64,000 nt of DNA from contig LT598464.1 in the NCBI GenBank assembly GCA_900074745.1, positions 248,001 to 312,000 on the forward strand, written 5' to 3'. Source of the stretch: Lachancea mirantina. Taxonomy: Eukaryota > Ascomycota > Saccharomycetes > Saccharomycetales > Saccharomycetaceae. Positions 46,182 through 55,842 of the stretch are shown one piece after another. The notes under the pieces are model-generated. The model saw nothing but the letters and a program-made list of their open reading frames with translations, was not told the origin of the DNA and made no database searches. Each line of letters begins with the position of its first letter. The stretch's first letter is position 1. The position numbers and the translations under genes are program-made.

Positions 46182-48833
46182 ATGGCCCGACGCAAGCTTC
46201 CGAATGCACCTCCGAATGGGATAGGCGCCGGTGAGCGGCCGTCACTGGCGCCAAAGCCCTTGAATATTGAGGCTGCGCGCGTAAAGCTCACGCAACCCTT
46301 CAAGGTACCGATCAAGACTTCGGCACGCACGACCGCGGTGCGAGAACGCACCGCTCGCAAACGGCCCGTGACCTACGTCTACGAAGAATTTCCAGCTGCA
46401 GATGACAATGACGATGACTTCGACGGCAACACTGGCGAAGACCGCGACAGGTCTCTCCGAAAGAGAGTCGACGCGCTTTCAGCGCGTCGGCTCTCTGGCG
46501 ATCCCGCGCGGCTGGGCCAGATAGAGACCGTACTTCGACGGTCGTTCACAGTTCCAATCCGGAACTACGTGTGCCGTCACAATTTGCCCCGCGCGCTGGG
46601 CACCAAGCCCAAAATTGTCATGGAACCACGGCCGCTTCACGATCCGACCGATGAGTTTGCCATTGTGCTTTTCGATCCGACCGTCGACGGCGAGATTACT
46701 ATGCCCTCACAGGAAACGCTCCGGGCCTCGCCACCGCCCCCCATTAAGAGCAGCCCAACGTCACGCGCCGCGTCACCGACCGCGACGCAATTACAAACCC
46801 AAACCGCCGGCTTGTCGGCCTCGCAAGCTGCTGCCAAAAAAATGCTTTCCAATGGTGTTCCAAACAAGAGTCTTCGCGAGTTGCTGGGCGACCCAGAAAA
46901 GGAGAAAAGATTCGCCAATGTTCCGGTCGTAATAGATCCAATTTTAGCCAAGATTCTGCGTCCGCATCAAGTCGAAGGTGTTCGTTTCTTGTACAGATGC
47001 GTGACGGGTCTTGTAATGAAGGATTTCGAGGTCGCGCAAGCGATTGTCTCTAATGCGACGGAAGACGCCGCCATGGTGCCTTCACCCGCATCAGCCCCCA
47101 AAAAAATTGAGCAAAACAAGGGCGCCTACGGAGCCATTATGGCCGACGAGATGGGACTGGGCAAGACCTTACAATGCATTGCACTGATGTGGACACTGTT
47201 GCGACAGGGTCCGCAGGGTAAAAAAACCATAGATAAATGCGTTATCGTGTGTCCGTCCTCTTTGGTAAACAATTGGGCAAACGAAATCGTGAAATGGCTT
47301 GGGAGGGACACTCTTCCGTCATTGGCCGTCGATGGCAAGAAAAGCTCCCTCAACAACGGTACTGTGTCACAGGCGGTCAGAACATGGGCACAAGCATGCG
47401 GTCGTAACGTTGTTAAGCCCGTGCTGATCATATCTTATGAAACGCTTCGACGTAATGTCGAACATCTTAAAAACTGTGAAGTGGGACTTCTGTTAGCAGA
47501 CGAAGGCCACCGCCTGAAAAATGCCGATTCTTTGACTTTCACTTCGCTGAACAGCATTGCATGCCCGAGACGTATAATTCTGTCCGGAACCCCTATTCAA
47601 AATGATCTTTCCGAATACTTTGCCCTTCTCAACTTTTCCAACCCCGGATTACTTGGCTCGAAATCTGATTTTCGTAAGAACTACGAAATGCCAATTTTAC
47701 GCGGCCGAGATGCTTGTGCGACTGATTCGGAAGTAACGATTGGGAATTCTAAGTTGCAGGAGCTCTCTACGGTGGTGTCGAAGTTCATTATAAGGCGGAC
47801 CAACGACATTTTATCCAAATACCTTCCTTGCAAATATGAGCATGTAATTTTTGTGAATCCCAGTCCGCTTCAAAAAGAACTTTATGCCCATTTCTTAAAG
47901 TCGAGAGAAGTGAAGGACCTCGTCACAAATAAGCCAAAACAACAACCTCTTAAAGCGATTGGACTGCTGAAGAAGCTTTGTAACCATCCGGCTCTTTTGG
48001 ATTTGCCCAATGAGATTCGGGATTCCGAGAATTTTCTGCCGGAAGATTATCAGGATTTTACCTACAGCAAACGAGGCTCATCGGTGCAAATCAAATACTC
48101 CAGCAAATTCCTCATTCTACAGAGATTTTTGCATCAAATCAAAACTCAGTCCAATGACAAAATTGTCTTGATCTCAAATTATACACAAACTCTGGACATG
48201 ATAGAAAGACTTTGCAGGGACTGTGATTACGGCGTTATTCGTCTGGATGGGACACTCGCCATCAATAAGAGACAGAAACTCGTTGACCGATTTAACGACC
48301 CGGAGGGTCAAGAATTTATTTTCCTTCTTAGTTCCAAGGCCGGTGGATGCGGTATAAACCTCATAGGGGCCAACAGATTGATTTTAATGGATCCCGACTG
48401 GAATCCAGCTGCAGATCAACAGGCATTGGCTAGAGTTTGGAGAGATGGTCAGAAAAAGGACTGTTTCATCTACAGATTTATTTCCACGGGCACCATAGAG
48501 GAGAAAATATATCAACGACAGTCGATGAAGATGAGTTTGAGTTCGTGCGTGGTTGACGAGAAAGAAGATGTAGAGCGCCTTTACTCCAACGAGAACTTAA
48601 AACAGCTTTTCGAGTTTAATCAAAATTCTGATTGCGATACTCACGATGGATACCAGTGCAAAAGATGTAAAAAGGGCAAACAAATTATAAAGCCTCGTGC
48701 AATGCTTTATGGTGATGCTACCACTTGGAATCATGTGGATAGAGATGCTCTTGCAAAGACGAATGATCATTTACTGAAGCGTGAAGCCTCATTTAATGAC
48801 ATAAGTTATGTCTTCCAGTACATCTCCTGCTGA
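46182..48833 (+). CDS. RAD54: Rad54 DNA translocase (homologous recombination)
   Basis: 883 residues; S. cerevisiae Rad54 has 898. The N-terminus MARRKLPNAPPNGIGAGERP is diagnostic for Rad54 rather than Rdh54. Snf2-family motifs are present: motif I DEMGLGKT (K328), motif II DEGH (D440), SGTPIQNDLSEYF, LISNYTQTLDMIERLCRD, LLSSKAGGCGINLIGANR and QQALARVWRDGQKKDCF. A C-terminal zinc-like region has CDTHDGYQCKRCKKG. Rad54 works with Rad51 in strand invasion and remodels chromatin and D-loops. In S. cerevisiae RAD54 (YGL163C) directly follows SUT1; here two hAT elements separate them. The N-terminal 250 codons are more GC-rich than the rest. Confidence 0.98.
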   Translation: MARRKLPNAPPNGIGAGERPSLAPKPLNIEAARVKLTQPFKVPIKTSARTTAVRERTARKRPVTYVYEEFPAADDNDDDFDGNTGEDRDRSLRKRVDALSARRLSGDPARLGQIETVLRRSFTVPIRNYVCRHNLPRALGTKPKIVMEPRPLHDPTDEFAIVLFDPTVDGEITMPSQETLRASPPPPIKSSPTSRAASPTATQLQTQTAGLSASQAAAKKMLSNGVPNKSLRELLGDPEKEKRFANVPVVIDPILAKILRPHQVEGVRFLYRCVTGLVMKDFEVAQAIVSNATEDAAMVPSPASAPKKIEQNKGAYGAIMADEMGLGKTLQCIALMWTLLRQGPQGKKTIDKCVIVCPSSLVNNWANEIVKWLGRDTLPSLAVDGKKSSLNNGTVSQAVRTWAQACGRNVVKPVLIISYETLRRNVEHLKNCEVGLLLADEGHRLKNADSLTFTSLNSIACPRRIILSGTPIQNDLSEYFALLNFSNPGLLGSKSDFRKNYEMPILRGRDACATDSEVTIGNSKLQELSTVVSKFIIRRTNDILSKYLPCKYEHVIFVNPSPLQKELYAHFLKSREVKDLVTNKPKQQPLKAIGLLKKLCNHPALLDLPNEIRDSENFLPEDYQDFTYSKRGSSVQIKYSSKFLILQRFLHQIKTQSNDKIVLISNYTQTLDMIERLCRDCDYGVIRLDGTLAINKRQKLVDRFNDPEGQEFIFLLSSKAGGCGINLIGANRLILMDPDWNPAADQQALARVWRDGQKKDCFIYRFISTGTIEEKIYQRQSMKMSLSSCVVDEKEDVERLYSNENLKQLFEFNQNSDCDTHDGYQCKRCKKGKQIIKPRAMLYGDATTWNHVDRDALAKTNDHLLKREASFNDISYVFQYISC

Positions 48834-49564
48834 TGGTGTTCTTTCGATTTATTCTCACTACAGCAGTGTCTGGGTTCACGTACACAGCAGTGAGCAAGCC
48901 TTATGGAATATTAGATCGACTAGTGGGCAACGGTAAGAACTATACGTGGCCTCGATGTCTCAGGTCGCGGGCGGCTAGGCGGAGGCTCATTTTAAGTCAA
49001 AATAACTAAATTAAATCAGAGTGCGGTTAACCAGTGAGACACGAGGACATGCAGTAGAACTTCTCTGGCTTGACACGCAGTCTCGTGTCAGCCAAAGCTA
49101 TAGTGCATCGATGTAAGATGAAGGAAGGGCAGAAAGACATAAGCTTTCATTATATATCAGTGATAAAGGTCCCCTAGAGCAAAAACTATAGCATCATATC
49201 AAACAAAACTCAATGCCGAAGATCATGAGAATATCACAACAATCAAAAGAATATATTACGAAAACCATCTATAAAACTAATTATTCTCATTAATAAATCT
49301 ATTCCACCAGGATGAATGTAAACCGAGATTCCTGACAATAACCATTTCCCAAGTATTTCCGTCAAACCGTAAGCCCGCATGATTTTTGTCCAGAAAAGTC
49401 GTGCCTAGATTGAAAATGTAATCCGAAATCATCCTAATGACATTGAATAACAACTCATAACGAACACCTTCAGATTTCGAGCCTTTTAAACAAACACCAA
49501 ACAATATATTAGGAGATTTAAAGTTACAGAACACACTCCCACTGGAGCAATAGAGAAAATCCAT
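48834..49564. other. Convergent intergenic RAD54 to HAA1
   Basis: 730 bp. Behind the HAA1 stop the same frame stays open for 95 codons (49564-49277), discussed as a finding. Otherwise AT-rich with no gene. Confidence 0.5.
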
Positions 49565-51460
49565 TCACAAGTCTGTCATCAAATTATCGAGTTCTGCGAA
49601 ATTTAGGTCATTCATTGATTGGCCAGGGGACGGAGTTGTCATATATTTGGATGCGCGCAAAGGAGAATCATCAGAAGGTATGTCTGTTGCTTCAAAAGTA
49701 TTCATCGGCGCAAAAAATGCGGGCTGATTATCATTAGTGTTCGATGCAAGGATTTGTTCTAGTTCTGAAGTTATGCTGGACGTGGGCTCCAAAAGGCGGT
49801 CGCTCAGATCGTCTACCGGAGATGTGTCGTTTGACAATTTGATGGCATAAGAGCTATCACCACGAGGCGAAGGTTTACTAGAGGAAGATCCCGCAACGGT
49901 GTCAAAATTGGACAAAATGGTAGGGTTGATACTTCCAGGGTGTGATGCCAAATCATTGTTTTTCACAGAATTGGAAAGAGGTATTCGTTGCTGTGAGTAA
50001 TCTTGCCTATCACGTCGGCTCGCTATACTAGAATTACTTCTATCCAGAATGCGATCTGAAGGTACCCTTTGCATCGATGGAATATTGTCAGACTCATAGC
50101 GATGATTTCGATGTATGCTTACCGATCGTTTACGAGGATTAGAGACTGGGGGTTGAGGTAGGAAAGGGTTAGAGCTTGGGGCATATAATTTACTGTTGTC
50201 AGGGATATCCATGAAACTTGGGGTGATTGAAAGAACCTCGACACTTTGAACGCTTTCATTATCATGTCCTCCATCGAAGGAAGATCGCGTTTCATCTTGT
50301 ACAGTATCAAGTTGGGGCGCAAACTGCCGATTGGAATAGGAATGATGCAACGGCTCGTGCAAGGGACCGCCATATTGAGAGGACAATAACGATTCCTCGC
50401 TTCTGAGGGGTGCTATAGATGGTCTCGCACGATCCAAAGAGTTATTGGTAAGGGTGCTTTTAGATTTGAAAATGAATGGGCGCTCTTGTTGAGAACATGA
50501 TCTCGATTTCATCATATTTGGGGTGAAATTGTCCGGGGGAGATGGTCCTCCATCACGAGTATGGAAATCCAAAGATTTTCTTTGTTGATGATGATTGCTT
50601 TTCATCTGCGAGTAGTTTGTACTAGCCCTTGAAGTGTCTGCAAACAAATCTAACAACCCATTGCCGGATTCAAAAGAACTCCATTGAGTATTTTTGGGGA
50701 GTTCGGACGTGTCGCTCACGTTCCCGATGCCGTTTATGTCAGGTGGAACGTATTCTTCCAATGGAACGTTCACTTCGCCCACGCGTACTCGCGTAGATGC
50801 CGTGACGGGTTTCATGTGCGCCAGTGGGTCCAAACCAATACTGTTTTGGCTTCTGTCCAACATGTTGAGCCTCGACTCAGATCTAAGAGAGCTCGAAATG
50901 GAGTTAGTGTCCCAGTTGTTACCGTTTGAGTAGGCAGTAGATATAGTCGGGCTGGTGGCCAGCGCGAAATCTTGGTCCAGAGATTGCGATGAATGGAACG
51001 AGGTCAGTGACGGTAGGTTTTGTTGATTTTTGAAAACTTTGCCGAGATGATCTGAGGAATCGAAACCTAAGACGGACGAACTGTCGACGGAGTGTACCGA
51101 GGACAAAGCGGTCTTGGATTTGGACGAGGGCGTACGACGCGCTCGGCGACTCGTGTGGCAAACGCATTTTTCGCCGAGCCCGCACTTACAGTCTTCATCC
51201 TTCAGGCTTTTGCCCTTTGCACGGGCTTCCTCTTTGGCCTTTTGTGCCAGTCTCTTCTTCTCCTGCCTCCCGCACGAACAAACTCCGGTGGGATTGGCAT
51301 TCTTATTTTTTCGGAGTTCTTTGCAATGCGCACATGTTGTCGAAGGTCTCCCCTTGGGTTTGATCATCATCAAGGGTTGGTCGGTGTGGTTGCAGGTCGT
51401 CACACGGTGCCCACGAATACATCTTTCGCAGGCGTATTTGACTCCGTTGATCAACACCAT
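49565..51460 (-). CDS. HAA1: Copper-fist transcription factor Haa1
   Basis: 631 residues from the ATG of MVLINGVKYACERC. The frame is open another 52 codons upstream without similarity, so the conserved start is preferred. The N-terminal copper-fist holds the zinc ligands (CERC, then TTCNH) and the minor-groove KGRPSTTC motif. Copper-regulatory-type Cys clusters (VCSCGRQEKKR, CKCGLGEKCVCH) follow. The long C-terminal region is Ser/Asn-rich with conserved blocks also found in S. cerevisiae Haa1 (SRVGEV-like VRVGEVNVPLEEYVPPDI, EVLSITPSFMDIP) and ends in FAELDNLMTDL. Haa1 activates the weak-acid (acetic acid) response genes. Cup2/Ace1, its paralogue after the genome duplication, is short, so this gene keeps the Haa1-like long form. 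Confidence 0.95.
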   Translation of the reverse strand: MVLINGVKYACERCIRGHRVTTCNHTDQPLMMIKPKGRPSTTCAHCKELRKNKNANPTGVCSCGRQEKKRLAQKAKEEARAKGKSLKDEDCKCGLGEKCVCHTSRRARRTPSSKSKTALSSVHSVDSSSVLGFDSSDHLGKVFKNQQNLPSLTSFHSSQSLDQDFALATSPTISTAYSNGNNWDTNSISSSLRSESRLNMLDRSQNSIGLDPLAHMKPVTASTRVRVGEVNVPLEEYVPPDINGIGNVSDTSELPKNTQWSSFESGNGLLDLFADTSRASTNYSQMKSNHHQQRKSLDFHTRDGGPSPPDNFTPNMMKSRSCSQQERPFIFKSKSTLTNNSLDRARPSIAPLRSEESLLSSQYGGPLHEPLHHSYSNRQFAPQLDTVQDETRSSFDGGHDNESVQSVEVLSITPSFMDIPDNSKLYAPSSNPFLPQPPVSNPRKRSVSIHRNHRYESDNIPSMQRVPSDRILDRSNSSIASRRDRQDYSQQRIPLSNSVKNNDLASHPGSINPTILSNFDTVAGSSSSKPSPRGDSSYAIKLSNDTSPVDDLSDRLLEPTSSITSELEQILASNTNDNQPAFFAPMNTFEATDIPSDDSPLRASKYMTTPSPGQSMNDLNFAELDNLMTDL

Positions 51461-52756
51461 GCTCACCTCTCGCTTGTCTCGCTCGTCTCGCTGGTCTGAA
51501 AGAGTATGTACTTGCAAAGAGTGTGCGCCAAAAATTACCGCGGCTGCCACGCTTCTTGCTCTTCGTTGGCCTTTACGAAACCGCTCTCTGAGTTCCCTCT
51601 CGATTAGACGGAACACAGGGTTGATAAACTGGGATTTCTCGAAACTCGCCGATCGCCCAGCGCTCGTGCAAAATTTCCTGTTTCTGTTCTCTTTTAAATC
51701 CGCTCACTAATACAAAGCCAAAACGGGTCGTCGACAATAATCACCTATGAGAAAGCGTCAGTTACACAACGAAAACTGTAACAAATCCCAAGACCCTACT
51801 CTTCACCCGCACCGTGAATCTCTGTTTCTTATACGGCTGTACAGCAGATTTGTTTGTATTTTGGTGAAAGAGGGTCGAAATCTTTGTCTCTACCCTGTTA
51901 GCCCGAAAATTAACCGGTTGTCGCGAGTCCCTCTTCGCCCTCTCTCTTTTTCCAGTCCGGAACGTCGCGGTGCGATGGGCCGGTCTGCCTGCACGTTGGA
52001 ACCGAACCTCCCAGAAAAAAAAGACCAAAAAAATCGCCACCGACGAAGGCGGCGGCGACATCGTACCACTTTTCCGTTTGCCCCGATCTTCACACCCCAG
52101 GCGCCCACACATCTGTCTCACAGAGCGCGTGCCGTTAAAGCAAATCGCTGGCTGCGTCTTGCTAAATGCATGCAGCACCTGCATGCATTGCATCTATTGT
52201 ACGACGGCACCGAAACACCAACTGAATTGAATCTAAACCTACATAGGAATCAAAGGGCTCGAACTATATACAACTAGCATTTTTGACAATTACACTGGTT
52301 GGTAGGAAACTCAGTCGTAGTTCCTCAAGCCGCCCATAGCCCTTACTTATATATGTGAATTTCTTCTAGCCCCACTCTCCCCTCCCCGCGTCATGGCTTT
52401 TTTGCTTTCGCTCGAGACACAAAACCGCCTCCAACACGCACGGGGTATGGGTGTTCAGTTAACCGCTGAACCCCGACCCACCCCCCTTGCTCGGGCCGCT
52501 TCTGTGCTTCGAGCCCTTGCCCAACAAAAACAATCCCCTTAGATCCAGGCCGTGTATTCTAGCCTCGGCTCAAGTCCCAAATACCCCAATTCGTGCGTTG
52601 ACTCACTATGGAAACCCCAATTCGGCTCCGGCGCGCATTTGATCCCTGTTTAAGCGGGCGGGGAAAAAAAGGGCTAGACGCAAATCTAAACGGCTCGCAG
52701 CGGTTCGGACCCTGGCTGGTTTGAACGAAGTTCTCCTTTCTTTCTTTTGGCATCGA

Positions 52757-52779
52757 GCCCTAGGGGGAACCCCTAGGGC
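52757..52779. repeat. 10-bp perfect inverted repeat
   Basis: Arms GCCCTAGGGG and CCCCTAGGGC are separated by GAA. It lies just before the 11-bp tandem repeat in the HAA1-FTR1 spacer. A transcription terminator-like hairpin or protein site is possible; the function is unknown. Confidence 0.85.
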
Positions 52780-52790
52780 GCGGAGTGTAA

Positions 52791-52821
52791 GAGCTGGGCC
52801 AGAGCTGGGCCAGAGCTGGGG
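52791..52821. repeat. 11-bp tandem repeat, three units
   Basis: GAGCTGGGCCA twice, plus a third incomplete unit GAGCTGGG. Confidence 0.9.
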
Positions 52822-53095
52822 CTAGTTGATAAGGTAAGATAGGGCTTAGCTTAGTTGGGTAGGCGGGGATTCAAAGCCCGAACCTTTAATAGACGCTGAC
52901 GTACTGGTCCGCTCAGTGACTCGCTCTGTGGACCTCAATGCGTCTCAATGCTCGCGGGGTTGTGAAAATGAGTAGGGTAAACTCAGCCCGCATCCGTAGT
53001 ATCCATAACCATGATATCCATAACAGCCGAATTAGAGTTCATATTTACATTAAGTCTTTACGTAATTGAGTAAGTTAAACACCGTGTTGGGAAAT

Positions 53096-54241
53096 TCAGC
53101 TGGAAGCCTCTACCCGTCTCTGTTCGTTGATCATGCCTTGGTCGTTAAACTCCAGCTGCTCAACCTTCTCGAACAGCTCGTGTCTCTGGCGGGCCGTGAG
53201 CTCATTCTTCTTCTTGTTCTTGATCCAGTAGGATGGCGACAGCTGTCTGAGTGTCAGACTTCTGCAGAAGGGCAAGTGGCCTCTTTTTTCTTCGAACATC
53301 ATCAGGAACAGCACAATCATAAGCACAAGCCAGTAAATGTTATAGCAAAGCATCGAAGACAAGTAGCCGGTGTTCTGCCAGCCAAGCAGTGCGTTGAAAA
53401 TGTCCCACCCGTTGTCGAGCTCTGGATTGCAGCAGTTGACGTGGTACACGGCTTTTCTGATGTTGTAAGAGCCGTTTCCGTCGCCAGATTCAGAGGCGTC
53501 CCCGCCGGTGGCCTTGTTGAATCTGTAGTTCTCAAAATACCACGCGCCTCTGGAGAACAGACCCGCAGAGATCAGATACAGGATGCACGTAGACACCACC
53601 AGGAACACCTGCAGGGACGATTGAGATGTTCCGTAGTAAATGACGAACCCAACCGCCGACCCTGCGATGAGTCCGACCACGACGGGAAGCGGATAAGCCG
53701 TGGCGCTAGAACCCTGGGTGGTGATACCGGCGCCGGCAACAAAAACGACAGCCTCTAACCCCTCTCTCAAAACCGTGATAAATGGCAACAAAAACATCGC
53801 GTATCTTCTCGAGAGTGCGCCGATCTTGAACCGGTCTCTTTTACGCTCTGGAATTTCGACGAGGGCACGTGCAATTTTCACACGCCATTTAGCCTGCATC
53901 TTGTTCACTCTCAACATCGCAATACCCATGACAGAGATCATCACCGTAGCGATCATGCAGAAAATACCTTCCCAGAGGTCCTCGGCGCTACCGAAAATAT
54001 CGTTGTCCAGTGCGTAGTACGCGCCAATGAACCCACCACCGATCGCCAAACAGATGACAAGGCCCGCTGCCACTCCGACCCAAACCTGCAGTCGAAGTCG
54101 CTTGTACACGGCCATGTCCTGGCTCCCAATGGACTGCTTCAAAAACGAGAGCAGCACGGAAACAATTACCACCGCTTCGAGACACTCTCTGAACACCACG
54201 AAGAACACCGCGACGTTAAACACTTTGTTACTGGACCCCAT
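53096..54241 (-). CDS. FTR1: High-affinity iron permease Ftr1
   Basis: 381 residues; S. cerevisiae Ftr1 has 404, with the difference at the C-terminus. It starts MGSSNKVFNVAVFFVVFRECLEA. Two R-E-x-x-E iron motifs are visible: FRECLEAVV in membrane segment 1 and VLREGLEAVVF in segment 4. A conserved extracellular loop follows (SGDGNGSYNIRKAVYHVNCC, then NPELDNGWDIFNALLGWQNT), and the cytoplasmic tail begins EEKRGHLPF. Ftr1 carries iron across the plasma membrane after oxidation by the multicopper oxidase Fet3. The vacuolar paralogue Fth1 is longer and less similar. Three Aft1-type sites upstream support iron-regulated expression. Confidence 0.95.
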   Translation of the reverse strand: MGSSNKVFNVAVFFVVFRECLEAVVIVSVLLSFLKQSIGSQDMAVYKRLRLQVWVGVAAGLVICLAIGGGFIGAYYALDNDIFGSAEDLWEGIFCMIATVMISVMGIAMLRVNKMQAKWRVKIARALVEIPERKRDRFKIGALSRRYAMFLLPFITVLREGLEAVVFVAGAGITTQGSSATAYPLPVVVGLIAGSAVGFVIYYGTSQSSLQVFLVVSTCILYLISAGLFSRGAWYFENYRFNKATGGDASESGDGNGSYNIRKAVYHVNCCNPELDNGWDIFNALLGWQNTGYLSSMLCYNIYWLVLMIVLFLMMFEEKRGHLPFCRSLTLRQLSPSYWIKNKKKNELTARQRHELFEKVEQLEFNDQGMINEQRRVEASS

Positions 54242-55016
54242 CGCTTACGCAATCCGTCTTTTTGCAGTTTAAACGAAATTCGATAAACGAGAGAGAAGAA
54301 GAAGAAAAAGTTCGTTCAACACAGGCTCTTTCTGGGACCCTGAACAATCGACAGTAGTCTCAAGCTTATCTTACGCTTCAGCAGACGCCCCACGTTATTG
54401 CTCTTATATTGCTCTTGTTCGAACACTTAAATAACTGCCTGGCTTGAGACGCTGCTGCTCAAGTTTGCCAAACCCTGCACCCAAGTCGGAATCGCTCACC
54501 TATCAACAATCATTTCATTGAGAAGACATCGTAGAAGACATCGTAGCGTCGTCGACACCTGTGCTCACACACTCACTTGCATAAGGGTGCAATTAGGTTC
54601 TCATTCGTTGCACAGCGCTGCGCTGCGCGCTGTGTGGGAAAAAAAAGAATTTTATGGGTGCAAACGTGCTAGGATTTTTCTTCCAAGCGGCTCGATCTCG
54701 AGGAACATAGATGTAACGTTTTACGATGTTGCATGAACTCAAGATCAGCTCTGGTGCGAATCCAGACCGTGAGAAATCACTAAAAGTGTACTTAGCGTAA
54801 GAATCCGAATAGACGAAGTTCAGCTATTAGATCATATCGTGCTTGCGAACAGGACAAGTGTTTGCTTAGTCGGCCCACATAACGTGCAATTCTTCAAATT
54901 TGTTAACATGAATAGCGACTTAAGGGCGGAGCGTCCGCAAATCACGTGGTCTGACGGATGTCTCATTCTTGACATTTCTATTACGTTAGCTAATGAAGGA
55001 AACAGATATAAAAAAA
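54242..55016. other. FTR1 promoter and tRNA-Gly 3' flank
   Basis: About 775 bp. It carries the three Aft1-type sites listed separately and two CATCGTAG units near 54527-54547. No gene. A CACGTG core lies near 54942. Confidence 0.5.
54476..54662. promoter_or_regulatory. Three Aft1-type iron-response sites
   Basis: TGCACCC at 54476-54482 and its complement GGGTGCA at 54585-54591 and 54656-54662 match the core of the Aft1/Aft2 site (PyPuCACCC). They lie 235-421 bp upstream of the FTR1 ATG, the usual zone for yeast iron-regulon promoters. Confidence 0.75.
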
Positions 55017-55087
55017 TGCGCAAGCCCGGAATCGAACCGGGGGCCCATCGATGGCAACGATGGATTTTACCACTAAACCACTTGCGC
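55017..55087 (-). tRNA. tRNA-Gly (GCC), second copy
   Basis: 71 nt, identical over its full length to the gene at 35014-35084 but on the other strand. An A6 run (55011-55016) provides the T-run terminator on the minus strand. Confidence 0.98.
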
Positions 55088-55842
55088 TCTTGGACATTAC
55101 AGAAAGGCAGGTATAGCAATATATAGTTTTATTAACAGATGATGCTACATTTCGTAAAGCCAGAAAATGTAAGTGAGATACACCGATACCGCTGTTAGGC
55201 GACAAGCTGAATGATTCTTTATCGTGGCAATTGGTCATGATTCTGACGTAACAAACTAGCAGGGTGTTTTTGTGAAGAACACCTGGCATCAAATGTCCGT
55301 GTGGTGCGTTTTTCAGATTCGCAAAAGTAAGTAGCTCTCAGTGAGGCTGCTCGAGTTTTCAATTTGTCAGTCTCCTCATTCAACCCTAGTGTGCTGCTAA
55401 AGGATTGACTAGTATCACATCAAGGATGATCTTGTCATATAGTTCTTCACGCTGGCCATGCGAGTTGCATTGACTTCTTATATTAGCCTTATCACAAACG
55501 TCCATAATCTGCATAGATAGCAGTTTCACGAGTTTTTGTAAACATTGACCTTCTTGAACTCAACTGCCAATAGGCCGTAGATTGCTAGCAGCTAGTTACA
55601 GCGATTCTTCATATTTCATCAAATGGAGTCCACTTAAGTATTAGACAGGGATGCAATTTTCCGTAAGTTGCGCAATAACTGCGTAATGGCCTGTCAGAAG
55701 GCCAGTCATTGAGACCGATGATTTGCCTTGGCAGTTGGTCTTTTTAGATCAGTAAGGCATCGGGGCGGGCTTCCTATATATTATGAAAAATTTTAGAAAA
55801 TTGTTACTATGCCGAACACACAAATAATCCTCAAAGCTCAAA
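55088..55842. other. Intergenic tRNA-Gly to MRP1
   Basis: About 755 bp with no supported gene. A TGATG...CTGA spacing near 55140-55206 was considered as a box C/D snoRNA and not accepted. Confidence 0.5.

Larger units (their letters stand above)
51461..53095. other. HAA1 promoter and FTR1 3' region
   Basis: 1.63 kb, one of the largest gene-free stretches. Frames up to about 140-200 codons on both strands between 51.1 and 52.3 kb match nothing and partly overlap HAA1. Between 52.4 and 52.9 kb the sequence is GC-rich with a hairpin and tandem repeats (listed separately). No RNA gene recognised. Confidence 0.5.

Noticed and set aside
52559-52753. Short frame in the HAA1-FTR1 spacer as a small gene
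   Set aside because: 64 codons, Arg/Pro-rich, no family and no conserved context.
52855-52925. tRNA-like stretch (GGGCTTTGAATCCCC on the minus strand)
   Set aside because: It does not fit the B-box consensus and no acceptor stem or anticodon arm can be drawn.
55139-55210. Possible box C/D snoRNA near tRNA-Gly
   Set aside because: The C box is imperfect, there is no terminal stem and no D' or C' element could be supported.
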